NCBI GenBank assembly: GCA_041740495.1
Contig: JBGSLW010000077.1
Coordinates: 1 to 64,000, forward strand
Length of the DNA stretch: 64,000 nucleotides
Reading direction: 5' to 3'
DNA from: JANMEB01 sp041740495
Lineage (GTDB): Bacteria > Planctomycetota > Planctomycetia > Pirellulales > Pirellulaceae
In this document: positions 25,853 through 35,393 of the stretch, piece by piece
How the letters are laid out: every line of letters begins with the position of its first letter
How positions within the stretch are numbered: the first letter of the stretch is position 1
Made by a program: the position numbers and the translations under genes
Notes under the pieces: model-generated
Seen by the model: the letters and a program-made list of their open reading frames with translations, nothing else
Database searches by the model: none
What the model was told of the DNA's origin: nothing

Positions 25853-27103
25853 CTAATAATTGCGGGTCAGACGATGAGCGCCGACATCGGGCAAGCTGGG
25901 GAATGTGTCGGGTCCGAAGTAACGCAATCCGACGAACGCATCGCACCCGGTGTTGGTCACCGTCACGCCGCGTCGGGCCGCTTCGTAGGAAATGAAGAGC
26001 TCGTCTTGCGTCATCTCGCCAAAGCGTATCAACACCGGAGTCTGAACATCCAGCGGACCCAATCGGCCGGTTCCTTGGACGGTCAGCCAGCCGCTGGCTC
26101 CGGGATCCACCAACGTGCAAGTCGCCCCCGGCTCCACGGTCAACTCGCGAGCGCTAAACAACTGACGTCCGTTGCAGTGTCCGTAGACCACCCAGCGATC
26201 GGTCCAGCCGTCGCCCGTCTCCGCCACGATGGGTTCCAGGTAGTTGTTGTCTTTGAAATTGGGATCGACATTCTTTTCCCAATCCAACTGCCCAATGATA
26301 AAGTCCAAATCGTGATGGCGGTCGGGCGGGACGTCTTTGGTAAGGAGGGACCAGGGGACATATCTCCCTTCCACGATATTTTGGAACATCCCGAAAACGT
26401 CGCTCCCCCATTGAGGCTCGTACGTACAGAGCGAGCCGGGAGCGTGCAGGACGCCCGGCGGGATGAGCCAACCGGTGCCTCGCTGTAGACGATAAGCCTT
26501 GGATAAGTCCAAGATGCCGTTGTCACCGCTATTCCATCGCTCCAGACATCGCCGCACGTCGGCTGTCGTCGTCCCCGGTTCCAAACCCATGAACGTATAA
26601 GGGAAGTGGTTGTCGCAGTTGTTGTACTGCGGTGGAAAATAATAGCTCTCCGGCTTCCCTTCCTGCCCGGTCAGGGCGGCGTGCTGGAAATCCTGGTGCA
26701 TGTGGTGGGGGATCGGCCCCAGGTTGTCGAAGAACTTGCTGTAAACGGGCCAGCGAGCGTAGTGGGCCCACATACTGGCGCCGATCAGGAGGGGCCCCGC
26801 TTCGGCCACCGCGTCGCGCAAGAGGAAGTCTTCCCCTTCAAATCGGCAAAAGCTCAGGCCCTCGTGCCATTGGCGGTTTTCGTTCGCCGCCTCGGTGGTG
26901 CTGGCAAACCAGCGTTCGTCGATCCCTCCTCGATCGGCGCCCAACGCGTAATAGTCGTCGGGATGCAAGCGGATCCGGCGACCGGGGTGCAGGAAACTTC
27001 GGGGGACCCAGGTTGGCGTCAATCGCAACAGGCCCTGCCCAGCGTCCAAGGCGCGATGCAAAATGGCGGCGACGTTGTCCCGTGTTTGAATTCTGCTGCT
27101 CAT
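25853..27103 (-). CDS. Cupin-fold protein, mannose-6-phosphate isomerase-like
   Basis: 416 aa. A double-stranded beta-helix is suggested by IPHHMHQDFQHAAL, with a His pair typical of cupin metal sites, then NCDNHFPYTFMGLEPGTT, GWLIPPGVLHAPGSLCTYEP, and a second weaker cupin-like segment at the C-terminus (LTVEPGATCTLVDPGASGWLTVQG). No signal peptide, so cytosolic. It resembles sugar-phosphate isomerase-type cupins, but the substrate is unknown. ATG 27103 was chosen; a long upstream open frame is basic and unlikely. Confidence 0.7.
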   Translation of the reverse strand: MSSRIQTRDNVAAILHRALDAGQGLLRLTPTWVPRSFLHPGRRIRLHPDDYYALGADRGGIDERWFASTTEAANENRQWHEGLSFCRFEGEDFLLRDAVAEAGPLLIGASMWAHYARWPVYSKFFDNLGPIPHHMHQDFQHAALTGQEGKPESYYFPPQYNNCDNHFPYTFMGLEPGTTTADVRRCLERWNSGDNGILDLSKAYRLQRGTGWLIPPGVLHAPGSLCTYEPQWGSDVFGMFQNIVEGRYVPWSLLTKDVPPDRHHDLDFIIGQLDWEKNVDPNFKDNNYLEPIVAETGDGWTDRWVVYGHCNGRQLFSARELTVEPGATCTLVDPGASGWLTVQGTGRLGPLDVQTPVLIRFGEMTQDELFISYEAARRGVTVTNTGCDAFVGLRYFGPDTFPSLPDVGAHRLTRNY

Positions 27104-27136
27104 GACCATCCCGTTGCGAAAGCGGACCTTGATCGA

Positions 27137-27162
27137 CAAAAAAAGCGGCGAAAATCGCCGCT
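27137..27162 (-). terminator. Intrinsic terminator (minus strand)
   Basis: On the minus strand AGCGGCGA, TTT loop, TCGCCGCT followed by a T-run. It ends the small gene at 27328-27561 and separates it from the cupin gene. Confidence 0.8.
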
Positions 27163-27327
27163 GTGATGCTATCCGAAAAAAAATGCGATCGGAAGCTGGC
27201 TTGGGATCAGGTCGCCGTCGGTTTTCACGGCGGCCCGCGCTTGATCGCCGCGTCGAATTCCCGCGTCGAATCGCCCCGATCACGTCGTCAGTTCGCGTCG
27301 CCGGTTCGAATCGGGCATGCGGGAGGA

Positions 27328-27561
27328 TTACTCGCGGGGTCGAACCGCGCCGGTCAAACCCGAATAGTCCTTGCGGTCATCGACGTGCCACAACGGCATC
27401 CCGAGTTCGACTCGGCGTCGCAATTCTTCGATCTTCTCAGCCGAACCAGCGGGGGCGTTGGTCGGCTGGAAATCTTCGCGCCCTTCCGGCACGAAATCCT
27501 CATCGTGGCCAAACTTGAGAATGGCCTCGAACACGTTGTAATTCTTCTTCTTGGTCGACAT
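27328..27561 (-). CDS. Small conserved-looking cytosolic protein
   Basis: 77 aa: MSTKKKNYNVFEAILKFGHD...EKIEELRRRVELGMPLWHVDDRKDYSGL. It has a lysine-rich start, an amphipathic helix and a WHVDDRKDY motif near the end. Not recognised. The coding-like composition and the terminator right behind it support a real gene. Translation could begin further upstream at 27651, but that part is unlike protein. Confidence 0.6.
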   Translation of the reverse strand: MSTKKKNYNVFEAILKFGHDEDFVPEGREDFQPTNAPAGSAEKIEELRRRVELGMPLWHVDDRKDYSGLTGAVRPRE

Positions 27562-28735
27562 GGTGGTGGTGCCTTTTCGATGAGTCGGAACTTGGGATTT
27601 GCCGCTCAACCGCGATCGGTCGCTACGTGTAATGCGGTGATTCGAAATCACAAATGCGACTCAAAACAGGTTAAAATGGAGTTAGCCGAGATCGCCAAGT
27701 TCGCCCGCGCGACTTGAGCGGCATTCCTCGATTTTCCGGTTCGGAATGACCTGCAACCTCGGGACTCGAAAGTCCAAGCCGCAGGGTCCGTGGAAAGGTC
27801 GCATGCAGATGAAGACCTTTTCATGATTCCGGATAGGGTATTATCCAGACGCGCAGGCGAATGTCAATTTTTTTTGACGGCGAATTCATCGGAATTTGAT
27901 GGTTCAAGGCGGGCTGGCCGTCTGCACAAGGAGTACGCTGCGGAGGCGTTTGTCGGGAGGAATTCCAGCAATCGCCGGGACGTTTTCCTTACCAATCAAA
28001 CTGTGGCGTCGATTCTTCCCGTCCGCATGCTACCGCGGATGGATAGCGGCAGATTTTGATTCCGCAATCATGGAGTAGGCGGATTGCCAAAAATATTTGG
28101 CGATGGCAAGCAAGAAGGGACAGGAAATCCCAATCGGTCCGGCAAATTTTGCGTTTTGCCAATCATTCAGCTTGCGCGGGCGAGCGGCCGGAATCGGCCC
28201 GTTTATTTTGCCGAGCCCCTCTATTTTACCTAGCACCCGCCTGAATTCCTTGCCGATACGAAACATGTTGACCCAATGTGGTTTGTGGGAGCAGGCGCTG
28301 ACGGCGAGACCATTCGCCGCGACTCGCCATCCAGGAACGTCACCGCGACTGGCCGCGGAACAGACCTGGAGTGGACGAGTGGCCCGCAGGGCTGGCGATC
28401 TGGTCGGTCGACCGATCGCTAGATCTTCGAAGTCGACTGCCGCACAGGCGACGCACGGGTTGAGTCGGGGAATTCGCGGAGCAGGGACGCGGGCAGAGGA
28501 CATGGCGGTCGAACGGCGTGGAGGGCGGGTGTGCCTCCCGGATGCCGACTCGACACGATGTTTCGGAAGCTCGCAACCGGCCGCCTCCCGACGACTTCAT
28601 CCGGCGCGATCGCTGGAACAATCGACCGAAGATGGCATGCTCTCGTTCGAACCGAACGTGGATCGAATCGGTGCTTTTCAACTGAACAAAGCGCAAACGC
28701 CGCTGCAGCTTGGAGAGATTTAGAGTTGCCCAACA
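27562..28735. other. Long region without a supported gene (1.17 kb)
   Basis: Several open frames overlap here on both strands (up to 208 codons), but all look random: Arg/Ser/Pro-rich, with no motifs and poor starts. The palindrome GCCAAAAATATTTGGC is at 28086-28101, and short AT-rich patches occur near 27862-27876 and 28141-28160. The region could hold a promoter or small RNA for the csrA unit; I cannot identify one. Confidence 0.4.
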
Positions 28736-29032
28736 ATGCAGCAAGATCGTGTTGAAATTGGTGATCTGAGTTCGCTCAGGAAGTTTGTTTCAAATACGTT
28801 GTGCCGGCAGAATGATTTTGAGTTAGGAGTGTTCAAGGTAACCGAACGCCTGTTGATGCGACGCCAGCGACCGTGTGGCATTTTGTTTTGTCTGCACGGT
28901 CCGCGCAGCGTCAAACTGACGGCGGTTTGGGAAATGGAGAATAACTCGATTTTGTTCTACGGTTCAACGGGTGAACGTGTGCAAAAAACGACGCTGTCTT
29001 CGGCCCCGGCTCTCGAAGCCATGGCCGTGTGA
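28736..29032 (+). CDS. Small cytosolic protein upstream of csrA
   Basis: 98 aa, not recognised. The sequence LSSLRKFVSNTLCRQNDF...GILFCLHGPRSVKLTAVWEMENNSILFYGSTGERVQKTTL looks protein-like and compact, with a strand-rich C-terminal half. It precedes csrA by 33 bp on the same strand, so it may be cotranscribed and subject to CsrA control. ATG start without a strong ribosome site. Confidence 0.65.
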   Translation: MQQDRVEIGDLSSLRKFVSNTLCRQNDFELGVFKVTERLLMRRQRPCGILFCLHGPRSVKLTAVWEMENNSILFYGSTGERVQKTTLSSAPALEAMAV

Positions 29033-29065
29033 CGGCGCAGAATATAAACCAGGAGGTACGATGCA

Positions 29066-29248
29066 ATGCTTGTTCTTTCCCGCAAGGAAAGTCAACAAAT
29101 TCGACTGGGTGATTCGATCGTGTTGACGATCGTTCGGCTTTCGGCGGATCGGGTTCGCTTGGGCATCCAAGCGCCTCCCGAAATCGTGATCGTGCGACAA
29201 GAACTGGAGGGTCGCTCGAACGCGACGGAAAATGAAACGGCGGCGTGA
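29066..29248 (+). CDS. csrA: Carbon storage regulator CsrA
   Basis: 60-aa RNA-binding translational regulator. MLVLSRKESQQIRLGDSIVLTIV matches the CsrA start, and APPEIVIVRQEL contains the arginine used for GGA-motif RNA contact. AGGAGG sits 9 nt before the ATG and is itself a GGA-containing site, so autoregulation is plausible. A perfect terminator follows. Confidence 0.96.
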   Translation: MLVLSRKESQQIRLGDSIVLTIVRLSADRVRLGIQAPPEIVIVRQELEGRSNATENETAA

Positions 29249-29313
29249 GCCGCAACGTGGTGAACGGGAACGGCGGTTCCGCTTTCGCCGCCTCATCCGC
29301 ATCCTCGCAACAC

Positions 29314-29352
29314 GAACAGCGTTGGCCTCCGGCCAACGCTGTTCTTTTTTTT
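29314..29352 (+). terminator. Strong intrinsic terminator after csrA
   Basis: A 14-bp perfect stem (GAACAGCGTTGGCC / GGCCAACGCTGTTC), loop of 3, then eight T. Confidence 0.95.
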
Positions 29353-29376
29353 GAGCGCGATTCCGCCGTCCGTTCG

Positions 29377-30177
29377 CTACTTGGACTTTCTCGGCAAATC
29401 GGGTTGGAATTCCCAGATCACGCCTTGTCCCGATCCGTCGCCGATGAATTTGAGCACCTGAACCAAGTGGTTCCGATTCAGGCACTTGATCGTGTCCCCG
29501 AGGCGGCGTTTGGAATCGATTTCGGGGCGCGGCGGGAGTGGATCGTCGATCCGGGCCGGCCACCCTTCCTCTTCAAACACCGCCAGGATCCGCTCCTGAT
29601 TGCTCGCCCGCCACTTGAATTTTTTGATCAGCAGCCGCCCGCACCGCAACTCGTGCCGTTCCGGATCCCACGAGGGCGTTTGCTCGCCACCCACCTGCCA
29701 CTCCCCCTGCGGATGCGAAACCGGAATCCGCGACATGTGGGATGCCGTTTCGCTTTCCCCATTGTGCGGCGGCGTATCCTGGAGTCGTCCCTCTTGGATC
29801 AGCCCGACCGCCAATCGCAAGCCGGTTTCGCTGAGGCACAACCACGATTGCTCGGACAACCAGGTCTGGTCCGCGGCCTCCTGCAAGGCTCGAGACGTCG
29901 CGTCGCTGGACGGGAGTATCCAATGGGCGGCCAGTTGTTTTTCCACCAGCCATCGGAGGGCAGGGGAGGAGATTCCCGCCAGCCGCAACTCCGCCACGCT
30001 CACTGCAAAATCCACGGTGGAACGCCCGCAATCCGAAGCCAAAAAACTGGCCTGGTACAAGCGGGCCAGCGCCTGTGCGATCGACGGCTCAGCCGCCAGT
30101 TCGATGCCTTCGAAGTCGCTTCCATCCGCCGCGACCTCGCGCGGCGCCGAGTTGGATCCTGGTTTCGAGATGATCAT
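29377..30177 (-). CDS. Hypothetical protein with probable C-terminal winged-helix-like domain
   Basis: 266 aa, not recognised. The N-terminal half is helical (ALARLYQASFLASDCGRST, RWLVEKQLAAHWIL). The C-terminal part reads RLLIKKFKWRASNQERIL, FEEEGWPARIDDPLPP and DTIKCLNRNHLVQVLKFIGDG, a pattern resembling a helix-turn-helix module with a wing. AAGGAG 7 nt before the ATG fixes the start; an ATG ten codons earlier is less likely. No membrane segments. Confidence 0.65.
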   Translation of the reverse strand: MIISKPGSNSAPREVAADGSDFEGIELAAEPSIAQALARLYQASFLASDCGRSTVDFAVSVAELRLAGISSPALRWLVEKQLAAHWILPSSDATSRALQEAADQTWLSEQSWLCLSETGLRLAVGLIQEGRLQDTPPHNGESETASHMSRIPVSHPQGEWQVGGEQTPSWDPERHELRCGRLLIKKFKWRASNQERILAVFEEEGWPARIDDPLPPRPEIDSKRRLGDTIKCLNRNHLVQVLKFIGDGSGQGVIWEFQPDLPRKSK

Positions 30178-30520
30178 CCGAGCACTCCTTAGGTGACTGT
30201 GTCGCATGGGTGACTATGTCGCATGGTGTGTGAAGCCCGTCTCGAGCCATCCTGGACTCAGCGGCGCCCCCGCTCTGCCGATCTCAGCGGCGCGCCTCAA
30301 ACGATGGCGCCGCTGGAATCAGCGGGTCTTCCAGAATTCTCTGGAGACTTGTTCCTTCGAAACGCGCCACAGGGGAGAGGAGAGGGAAGTGGGATTGCGC
30401 GATTCTGCAAGTCGGATCTTGAACTGCGTGCAGCTCTATCATGGATATCAGATTCACGCCTCAGATCAATAGCTAATACGCTGGCCTGCCGCGAATGTTC
30501 ACGAAATCTTCATCCCGCGA
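30178..30520. other. Intergenic region (343 bp) with a short direct repeat
   Basis: Two copies of GGTGACT(G/A)TGTCGCAT 17 bp apart lie at 30192-30224, just upstream of the hypothetical gene. The rest shows no ORF, RNA or terminator that I can support. Confidence 0.5.
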
Positions 30521-32056
30521 CTAGCAAGGGGAAACGAGTGTCGCGTCGCGGCCGTGGGAGGCCGCGCCCTCGGTAAGCTGGCGCACCAAAGGTAGCATTT
30601 GCCCGGCCAAGAAGACCGACCCACAAATCGCGACCAAGTCGATTTCAGGGGATAGGGCTCGCGCGAGTGCCTTGGCTTGATCGGGCTCCATGTCCACTCG
30701 GGCGGGGCACTCCTTCCCTTGCCGCTGCAAATCACGGTGTGCCTGGCTAGCCGCCGCCGACATCGCTGCCATCTCGGCGGCTCGAGGGTGATCGTGGATC
30801 GCCGTCACCACGACGCTTTGAAAGTGCGGGAGCAATATGCGGAGCATCGGCTGGATGCGTTTGTCTTTGCTCGCAGAAAAAATCAATACCCGCCGCTGGC
30901 ACTCGGGGAATCGCGCCTCCAACGCGGCGGCGAAAACGCGGGCCGACATCGCGTTATGGGCGACGTCGACGACGATCGGCGGTGTCGAAGGAAAAATCTG
31001 AAAACGCCCGTCGATTTGCGCCTCGTGCACACCGCGGCGGATCGCTGCTTCCTCGATCGTCCAACCTTGAGCGACCAGCCACTGCGCAGCCGCGATCGCC
31101 ATCGCGGCGTTCGATACCTGGTGGTCTCCATACATCCCCACATGCAATTTCCGGAACTGGTAGGGGCGCGGCTGTTTCCCCCAGGCGGAGAATTCCAGAC
31201 CAGCACGGCGGGTCGAGGGCGCCAATCGGCTCCCGAAGTCGCGACCCGCCCAGTACACCGGCGCCTTGTTCGCTTGCGCGATCGCCGCCACGACGCGGGC
31301 GGCGGCGGCGTCGCGGACCCCGCTCAACAACGCGACGCCGGGCTTGATAATCCCGGCCTTCTCGGCGGCGATCTTGGCCTTCGTAGCGCCGAGTTGCCGT
31401 TGATGATCGAGCCCCACGTTCGTGATCATCGTCAACAGCGGTTGGCAGATGTTGGTCGAATCGAGTCGACCACCCATTCCGACTTCGAACACCGCCACGT
31501 CGACGCGCTGTTCGCGAAAGTGCTCCATCGCCGCCGAAGTCAGGATCTCGAAAAACGTCGGAGGGTGCAGTTGCGGATCGCGCGTCGCCTGGTGGTCCAG
31601 ATGTGCGATCACCGGACGCAGCCGATCGATCACCCTGGTGAATGCTTCCGGCCCGATCCAAGTCTCTGCGATGCAGATTCGTTCGCGGACCGACTCCAAA
31701 TGCGGCGAACGGTAAACGCCAACGCGAAACCCGGCGGCGGTGAGAATCGCCGCCGTCAGGGTGACAACGGAGCCCTTGCCCTTGGTGCCCGCGACGTGCA
31801 ATACCGGATAAGCGAAGTGTGGATTCTCCAACCCATGCAACAGGCGGCGAATGGTCTCCAAGCGGAATATCGGCCCGGTTCCTCGCGGCACCTCGCTCCG
31901 TTCGAAGTTGAATCGCCCGAACAGAAAGGCCTCGGTGTCTGTGAATCGCGACAAGCCGCTGGGAGCGTTCAACGCAATACCTGAAGAAAAAATCAAAAGG
32001 GGTGGGGGTGGGGGTGGGGGTGGAGTGGACTTGGGCAAAATGCCTCGCGCCGCCAT
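30521..32056 (-). CDS. folC: Folylpolyglutamate synthase / dihydrofolate synthase
   Basis: Mur-ligase-fold enzyme adding glutamate to folates. The core shows HVAGTKGKGSVVT (P-loop), YRSPHLESVRERI, FEVGMGGRLDSTN, TNVGLDHQRQLG, IDGRFQIFP and VDVAHNAMSARVFA. These are all FolC landmarks. The N-terminus is uncertain: from ATG 32056 the protein (511 aa) begins with a run of prolines encoded by a simple G-rich repeat. The true start may be an internal TTG near residue 28, where homology-like sequence begins. It runs divergently from the ABC operon. Confidence 0.9.
   Translation of the reverse strand: MAARGILPKSTPPPPPPPPLLIFSSGIALNAPSGLSRFTDTEAFLFGRFNFERSEVPRGTGPIFRLETIRRLLHGLENPHFAYPVLHVAGTKGKGSVVTLTAAILTAAGFRVGVYRSPHLESVRERICIAETWIGPEAFTRVIDRLRPVIAHLDHQATRDPQLHPPTFFEILTSAAMEHFREQRVDVAVFEVGMGGRLDSTNICQPLLTMITNVGLDHQRQLGATKAKIAAEKAGIIKPGVALLSGVRDAAAARVVAAIAQANKAPVYWAGRDFGSRLAPSTRRAGLEFSAWGKQPRPYQFRKLHVGMYGDHQVSNAAMAIAAAQWLVAQGWTIEEAAIRRGVHEAQIDGRFQIFPSTPPIVVDVAHNAMSARVFAAALEARFPECQRRVLIFSASKDKRIQPMLRILLPHFQSVVVTAIHDHPRAAEMAAMSAAASQAHRDLQRQGKECPARVDMEPDQAKALARALSPEIDLVAICGSVFLAGQMLPLVRQLTEGAASHGRDATLVSPC
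31999..32020 (+). other. Potential G-quadruplex at the folC 5' end
   Basis: One tract of four G and three tracts of five G, each separated by a single T. This is an ideal parallel quadruplex pattern on the + strand (C-rich on the folC coding strand). Confidence 0.75.
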
Positions 32057-32141
32057 TCGGGAAATTCGCCTCCGGCGGTTCCCGGGGCTCACTGCCCCGA
32101 TCACTCCGGAAGATATCGGCGAACACGGTACACGTGGCAAC

Positions 32142-32170
32142 TTGAAGCGAGTGAACCTGGACCTTATAGT
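32142..32170 (+). promoter_or_regulatory. Putative promoter of the ABC transporter operon
   Basis: TTGAAG (32142-32147), 17-nt spacer, TATAGT (32165-32170). It implies a leader of about 170 nt before the ATG at 32347. Confidence 0.65.
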
Positions 32171-32346
32171 TTATCGATTCCGCAGTCTCCGGCGCGACGC
32201 CCGCCCTTGATCCGCCCGCACCCCGTCGCGGCTGTCAGGCCCGCGACCGAATTTTCTGAATACGGAAGTTTTGGAATGCAGTCGCGTCCCAACCGGCTGC
32301 GTTTTGGTCGTGCTACCGCGCGTCGTATCCCAACTCGCTTGAAGTT

Positions 32347-33348
32347 ATGAACAGCACCTCCGTTTCGCAAGCGGACTCCGATTCGGTCGGTAAGCCGCGT
32401 TCCGCCCGCGCATTCAAGAAGTCCTTGGAAACCAATCCGGATTACAACCCGGATGTGGTGATCGAAACCCAGAACCTCAGTAAGACGTATCGCGACTTTT
32501 GGGGACGGCCCAAAGTCCGCGCGCTGAAGGCACTGGATTTAGAGGTCCGCAAAGGGGAGGTCTTTGGCTTGCTGGGCCCGAACGGGTCGGGAAAATCGAC
32601 CACGATCAAGTTGTTGTTGGGCCTGTTGTTTCCCACCAGCGGCCGGGCCCTCGTTTTTGGAAAAGACGCGGTCGAGGTGACCAAGAACGAGCGGATCGGC
32701 TACCTGCCGGAAGAATCTTACCTTTACCGCTTCCTGACCGCCGAGGAGACTTTGGATTTTTACGGCCGCTTGTTCGACATGCCTGCCAAAGTCCGCAAGG
32801 AGCGCACGCAACAGTTGATCGAAAAAGTCGGCTTGACGTGGGCCCGCCGCCGTCAATTGAAGGAATATTCCAAAGGAATGACGCGGCGGATCGGCTTGGC
32901 ACAGGCCCTGATCAACGATCCCGAATTGATCCTGTTGGACGAACCGACCTCCGGCCTGGACCCGCTGGGGACGCGCGAAATGAAAGACATGATCCTCGAC
33001 TTGAAGGCCCAAGGGAAAACGGTGGTGATGAGCAGCCACTTGCTGGCGGATGTGCAAGATGTCTGCGACCGGATCGCTATTTTGTACAAAGGGGATTTGA
33101 AAGAATTGGGCCGTGTCGATGCGTTGTTGAAAGTCAGCGGTGAGACGCAAATCCGAGCAAAAAATCTCCCCCCCGCGGCGTTGCACGAAATTCAGGAGGT
33201 GCTGGCACGGCACCACATCCAACAAGTCTCGATCGAAAACCCGAAGACGACTTTGGAAGAGTTGTTCTTGAATATCGTTCGCGAAAGCGAAGAACGTCCG
33301 GGCCGGCGCGGAGCCGCGATTGCCGCCGAGTCCGAGCCCCGTGATTAA
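32347..33348 (+). CDS. ABC transporter ATP-binding protein (ABC-2 type)
   Basis: 333 aa. Nucleotide-binding domain from about residue 38: Walker A GPNGSGKST, Q-loop region in IGYLPEESYLY, signature YSKGMTRRIGLAQAL, Walker B LILLDEPTSGLD and switch His in MSSHLL. A roughly 100-aa C-terminal extension has a regulatory-like fold (LPPAALHEIQEVLARHHI). The N-terminal 37 residues are polar and lack motifs. It is the first gene of an operon with a permease and a 575-aa partner; GldA/NosF-like exporters are the closest family. Confidence 0.95.
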   Translation: MNSTSVSQADSDSVGKPRSARAFKKSLETNPDYNPDVVIETQNLSKTYRDFWGRPKVRALKALDLEVRKGEVFGLLGPNGSGKSTTIKLLLGLLFPTSGRALVFGKDAVEVTKNERIGYLPEESYLYRFLTAEETLDFYGRLFDMPAKVRKERTQQLIEKVGLTWARRRQLKEYSKGMTRRIGLAQALINDPELILLDEPTSGLDPLGTREMKDMILDLKAQGKTVVMSSHLLADVQDVCDRIAILYKGDLKELGRVDALLKVSGETQIRAKNLPPAALHEIQEVLARHHIQQVSIENPKTTLEELFLNIVRESEERPGRRGAAIAAESEPRD

Positions 33349-33401
33349 CACCGTCGTCTCCTGCGTCGCGTTCGCCCAGAAGGTCTGGATACCGCACTGT
33401 T

Positions 33402-35393
33402 ATGGTCATTAAAGAGTTCACCAAATTCTGGGATTGGCTGAGCGGCGGCGCCAACTTGTTCAACGGCGCGGCGATGATGTTTCTGTTGATCGCCGTGGGC
33501 TGCCTGGTGATCGGCGTTCTGCTGGGCTACCTGGTCGCGGCGTTTCGCCAAGGGCCGGTGGAAGCCTTCTACTCCACCGCGTCGACGCTTTTCAAAGCCG
33601 TCCCCGATTTTCTGCATACCTCGCCGCGGCGCGTATTCGCGATCGCCCAATTGGCGATCAAAGAAGCGTTTCGGCGGAAGATCGTCCTGGCCGCCGCCGC
33701 GATCTTCGCCCTGGCGCTCCTGTTCGGCGGTTGGTTTTTGGATACCGGAGCCGACCATCCCGAACGGACCTACATCGGTATCGTCAGCTGGGGGACCCAG
33801 CTGTTGCTGCTGATGATGGGGATGCTGTTGAGTGCATTTAGTCTGCCCGAGGACATTCGCAACAAGACGATCCATACGGTGGTCACCAAGCCGGTCCGAC
33901 CGACGGAGATCCTCCTGGGCAGAATTCTTGGCTTCACCACGCTCCTCACGGTCATGCTGGTACTGATGGCCGTGATCTGCTTGATGTTTGTGTGGCGCAG
34001 TTTGTCGCACACGCATCGAATCGCGGGCGACGTGCAAACCGTGCAGGCGTTTGTCGATATTGATCCGGTGCAGAGATTGGACGCGGACGGGAGACGTGTC
34101 AACGAAGACACGATCAAAACCGCATGGACGACCACGGACCACGGCCATCGCCACCGCTTGCAACTGTTGAAACAGGTGATCAAGGTCGGCGACCCCGAGC
34201 CGACCGCCGCAGAGAACGTGGTGGACGTCCAGACCGAAGCGGGGGAAAAGGTCTACTATCGCGTGATCATCGACAGCGAAGGGGGGCACTCGCATCGAGT
34301 TCGAGTGCGCAACCCCGGTCCCGACGCGGAGATCGAAATCGGTCCGGCGATCGGCTTTTTCCGCGCCCGAGTCCCCATCTATGCCGACGCGCTGGCATTT
34401 ACCGACCGGCAAGGGAAGGTCGGCGAAGGGGTCAACGTCGGTGACATTTGGAATTACCGCGGTTTCATCGCCGGCGGGGCGTCGTTGGCAAAGGCCACCT
34501 TTGATTTTTCCGGAATCACGGCAGCCCGCTTCGGCGATGCCGAACGAGTCGACTTGGAAATGACGTTGGGGGTGTACCGCTCCTGGAAAGGAGTGATCGG
34601 CAAACGGATCCTGGCGTCGGTGGCTTTCGAGAGCATCCCGGATGGGAGCGGTGAGAACATTCTCCAAACCGACCCGTTCAGCTTTGAATCCATCGAGTTC
34701 GAAGTCTTGAATTTGTCCATTCCCCGCACTCAAGTCTGCCGAGTCCTGGACGAAAGCGGCAACGTCGTTGCCCAAAACCAACCGGCCGATCTGTTCAACG
34801 ACTTGGCGCGGAACGGCAAATTGCGCGTGGTGTTGCGGTGCGAGGAGCGAGCCCAATACATCGGCGTGGGCCGGGCCGACTTGTACTTCCGCGCGGCGGA
34901 TCGTCCGTATTGGGCCAATTTCTTTCGCGGATTCTGGGGGACCTGGCTGCAGCTGGTGATTATCGTCACGGCCGGCGTTTGCTTCAGTACCACGCTGGCG
35001 ACTCCGGTCACGATGTTTGCCGTGATCATCGTGATTTTGATCGGCTTCAACGCGGAATTTCTCCGCAAGTTGCTGTTGCCGGACGCGGACGGGGGAGGGC
35101 CGATCGAATCCTTCATCCGTGTGATAACGCAAATGAATATGCAAACGCCGTTCAATCCCGGCCCGATGCGCAATGCGATGGAGTTCTGCGACGATATCCT
35201 GTTGAACACGCTCAATTCGTTGACGTACCTGGTTCCCGACTTTTCGCGGCTCGATTTTTCCAATTTTGTGCGGTTTGGCTATTGGATCGACGGCGATCGG
35301 CTGATGGTGGCGACCTGCCTGGCCTTGTCCTTCTGTATAGGATTGTTTGTGATCGGCTATTTCAATCTGAAAACTCGCGAGATTGCCGCATGA
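33402..35393 (+). CDS. ABC-2 type permease with a large extracytoplasmic domain
   Basis: 663 aa. Membrane segments near residues 22-50, 92-112, 128-150 and 178-200, then an extracytoplasmic domain of about 300 residues (roughly 205-505, beta-rich, no recognised fold), then segments near 530-560 and 630-655. It contains the EDIRNKTIHTVVTKPVRPTEILLGR motif typical of ABC-2 permeases of the gliding/NosY type. Its stop overlaps the next start by 4 bp (ATGA), indicating translational coupling. Confidence 0.88.
   Translation: MVIKEFTKFWDWLSGGANLFNGAAMMFLLIAVGCLVIGVLLGYLVAAFRQGPVEAFYSTASTLFKAVPDFLHTSPRRVFAIAQLAIKEAFRRKIVLAAAAIFALALLFGGWFLDTGADHPERTYIGIVSWGTQLLLLMMGMLLSAFSLPEDIRNKTIHTVVTKPVRPTEILLGRILGFTTLLTVMLVLMAVICLMFVWRSLSHTHRIAGDVQTVQAFVDIDPVQRLDADGRRVNEDTIKTAWTTTDHGHRHRLQLLKQVIKVGDPEPTAAENVVDVQTEAGEKVYYRVIIDSEGGHSHRVRVRNPGPDAEIEIGPAIGFFRARVPIYADALAFTDRQGKVGEGVNVGDIWNYRGFIAGGASLAKATFDFSGITAARFGDAERVDLEMTLGVYRSWKGVIGKRILASVAFESIPDGSGENILQTDPFSFESIEFEVLNLSIPRTQVCRVLDESGNVVAQNQPADLFNDLARNGKLRVVLRCEERAQYIGVGRADLYFRAADRPYWANFFRGFWGTWLQLVIIVTAGVCFSTTLATPVTMFAVIIVILIGFNAEFLRKLLLPDADGGGPIESFIRVITQMNMQTPFNPGPMRNAMEFCDDILLNTLNSLTYLVPDFSRLDFSNFVRFGYWIDGDRLMVATCLALSFCIGLFVIGYFNLKTREIAA

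Noticed and set aside
28097..28723. 208-codon plus-strand open frame before csrA
   Set aside because: Rich in Arg, Ser, Pro, Ala with no motif, no ribosome site and overlapped by equally random frames on the other strand.
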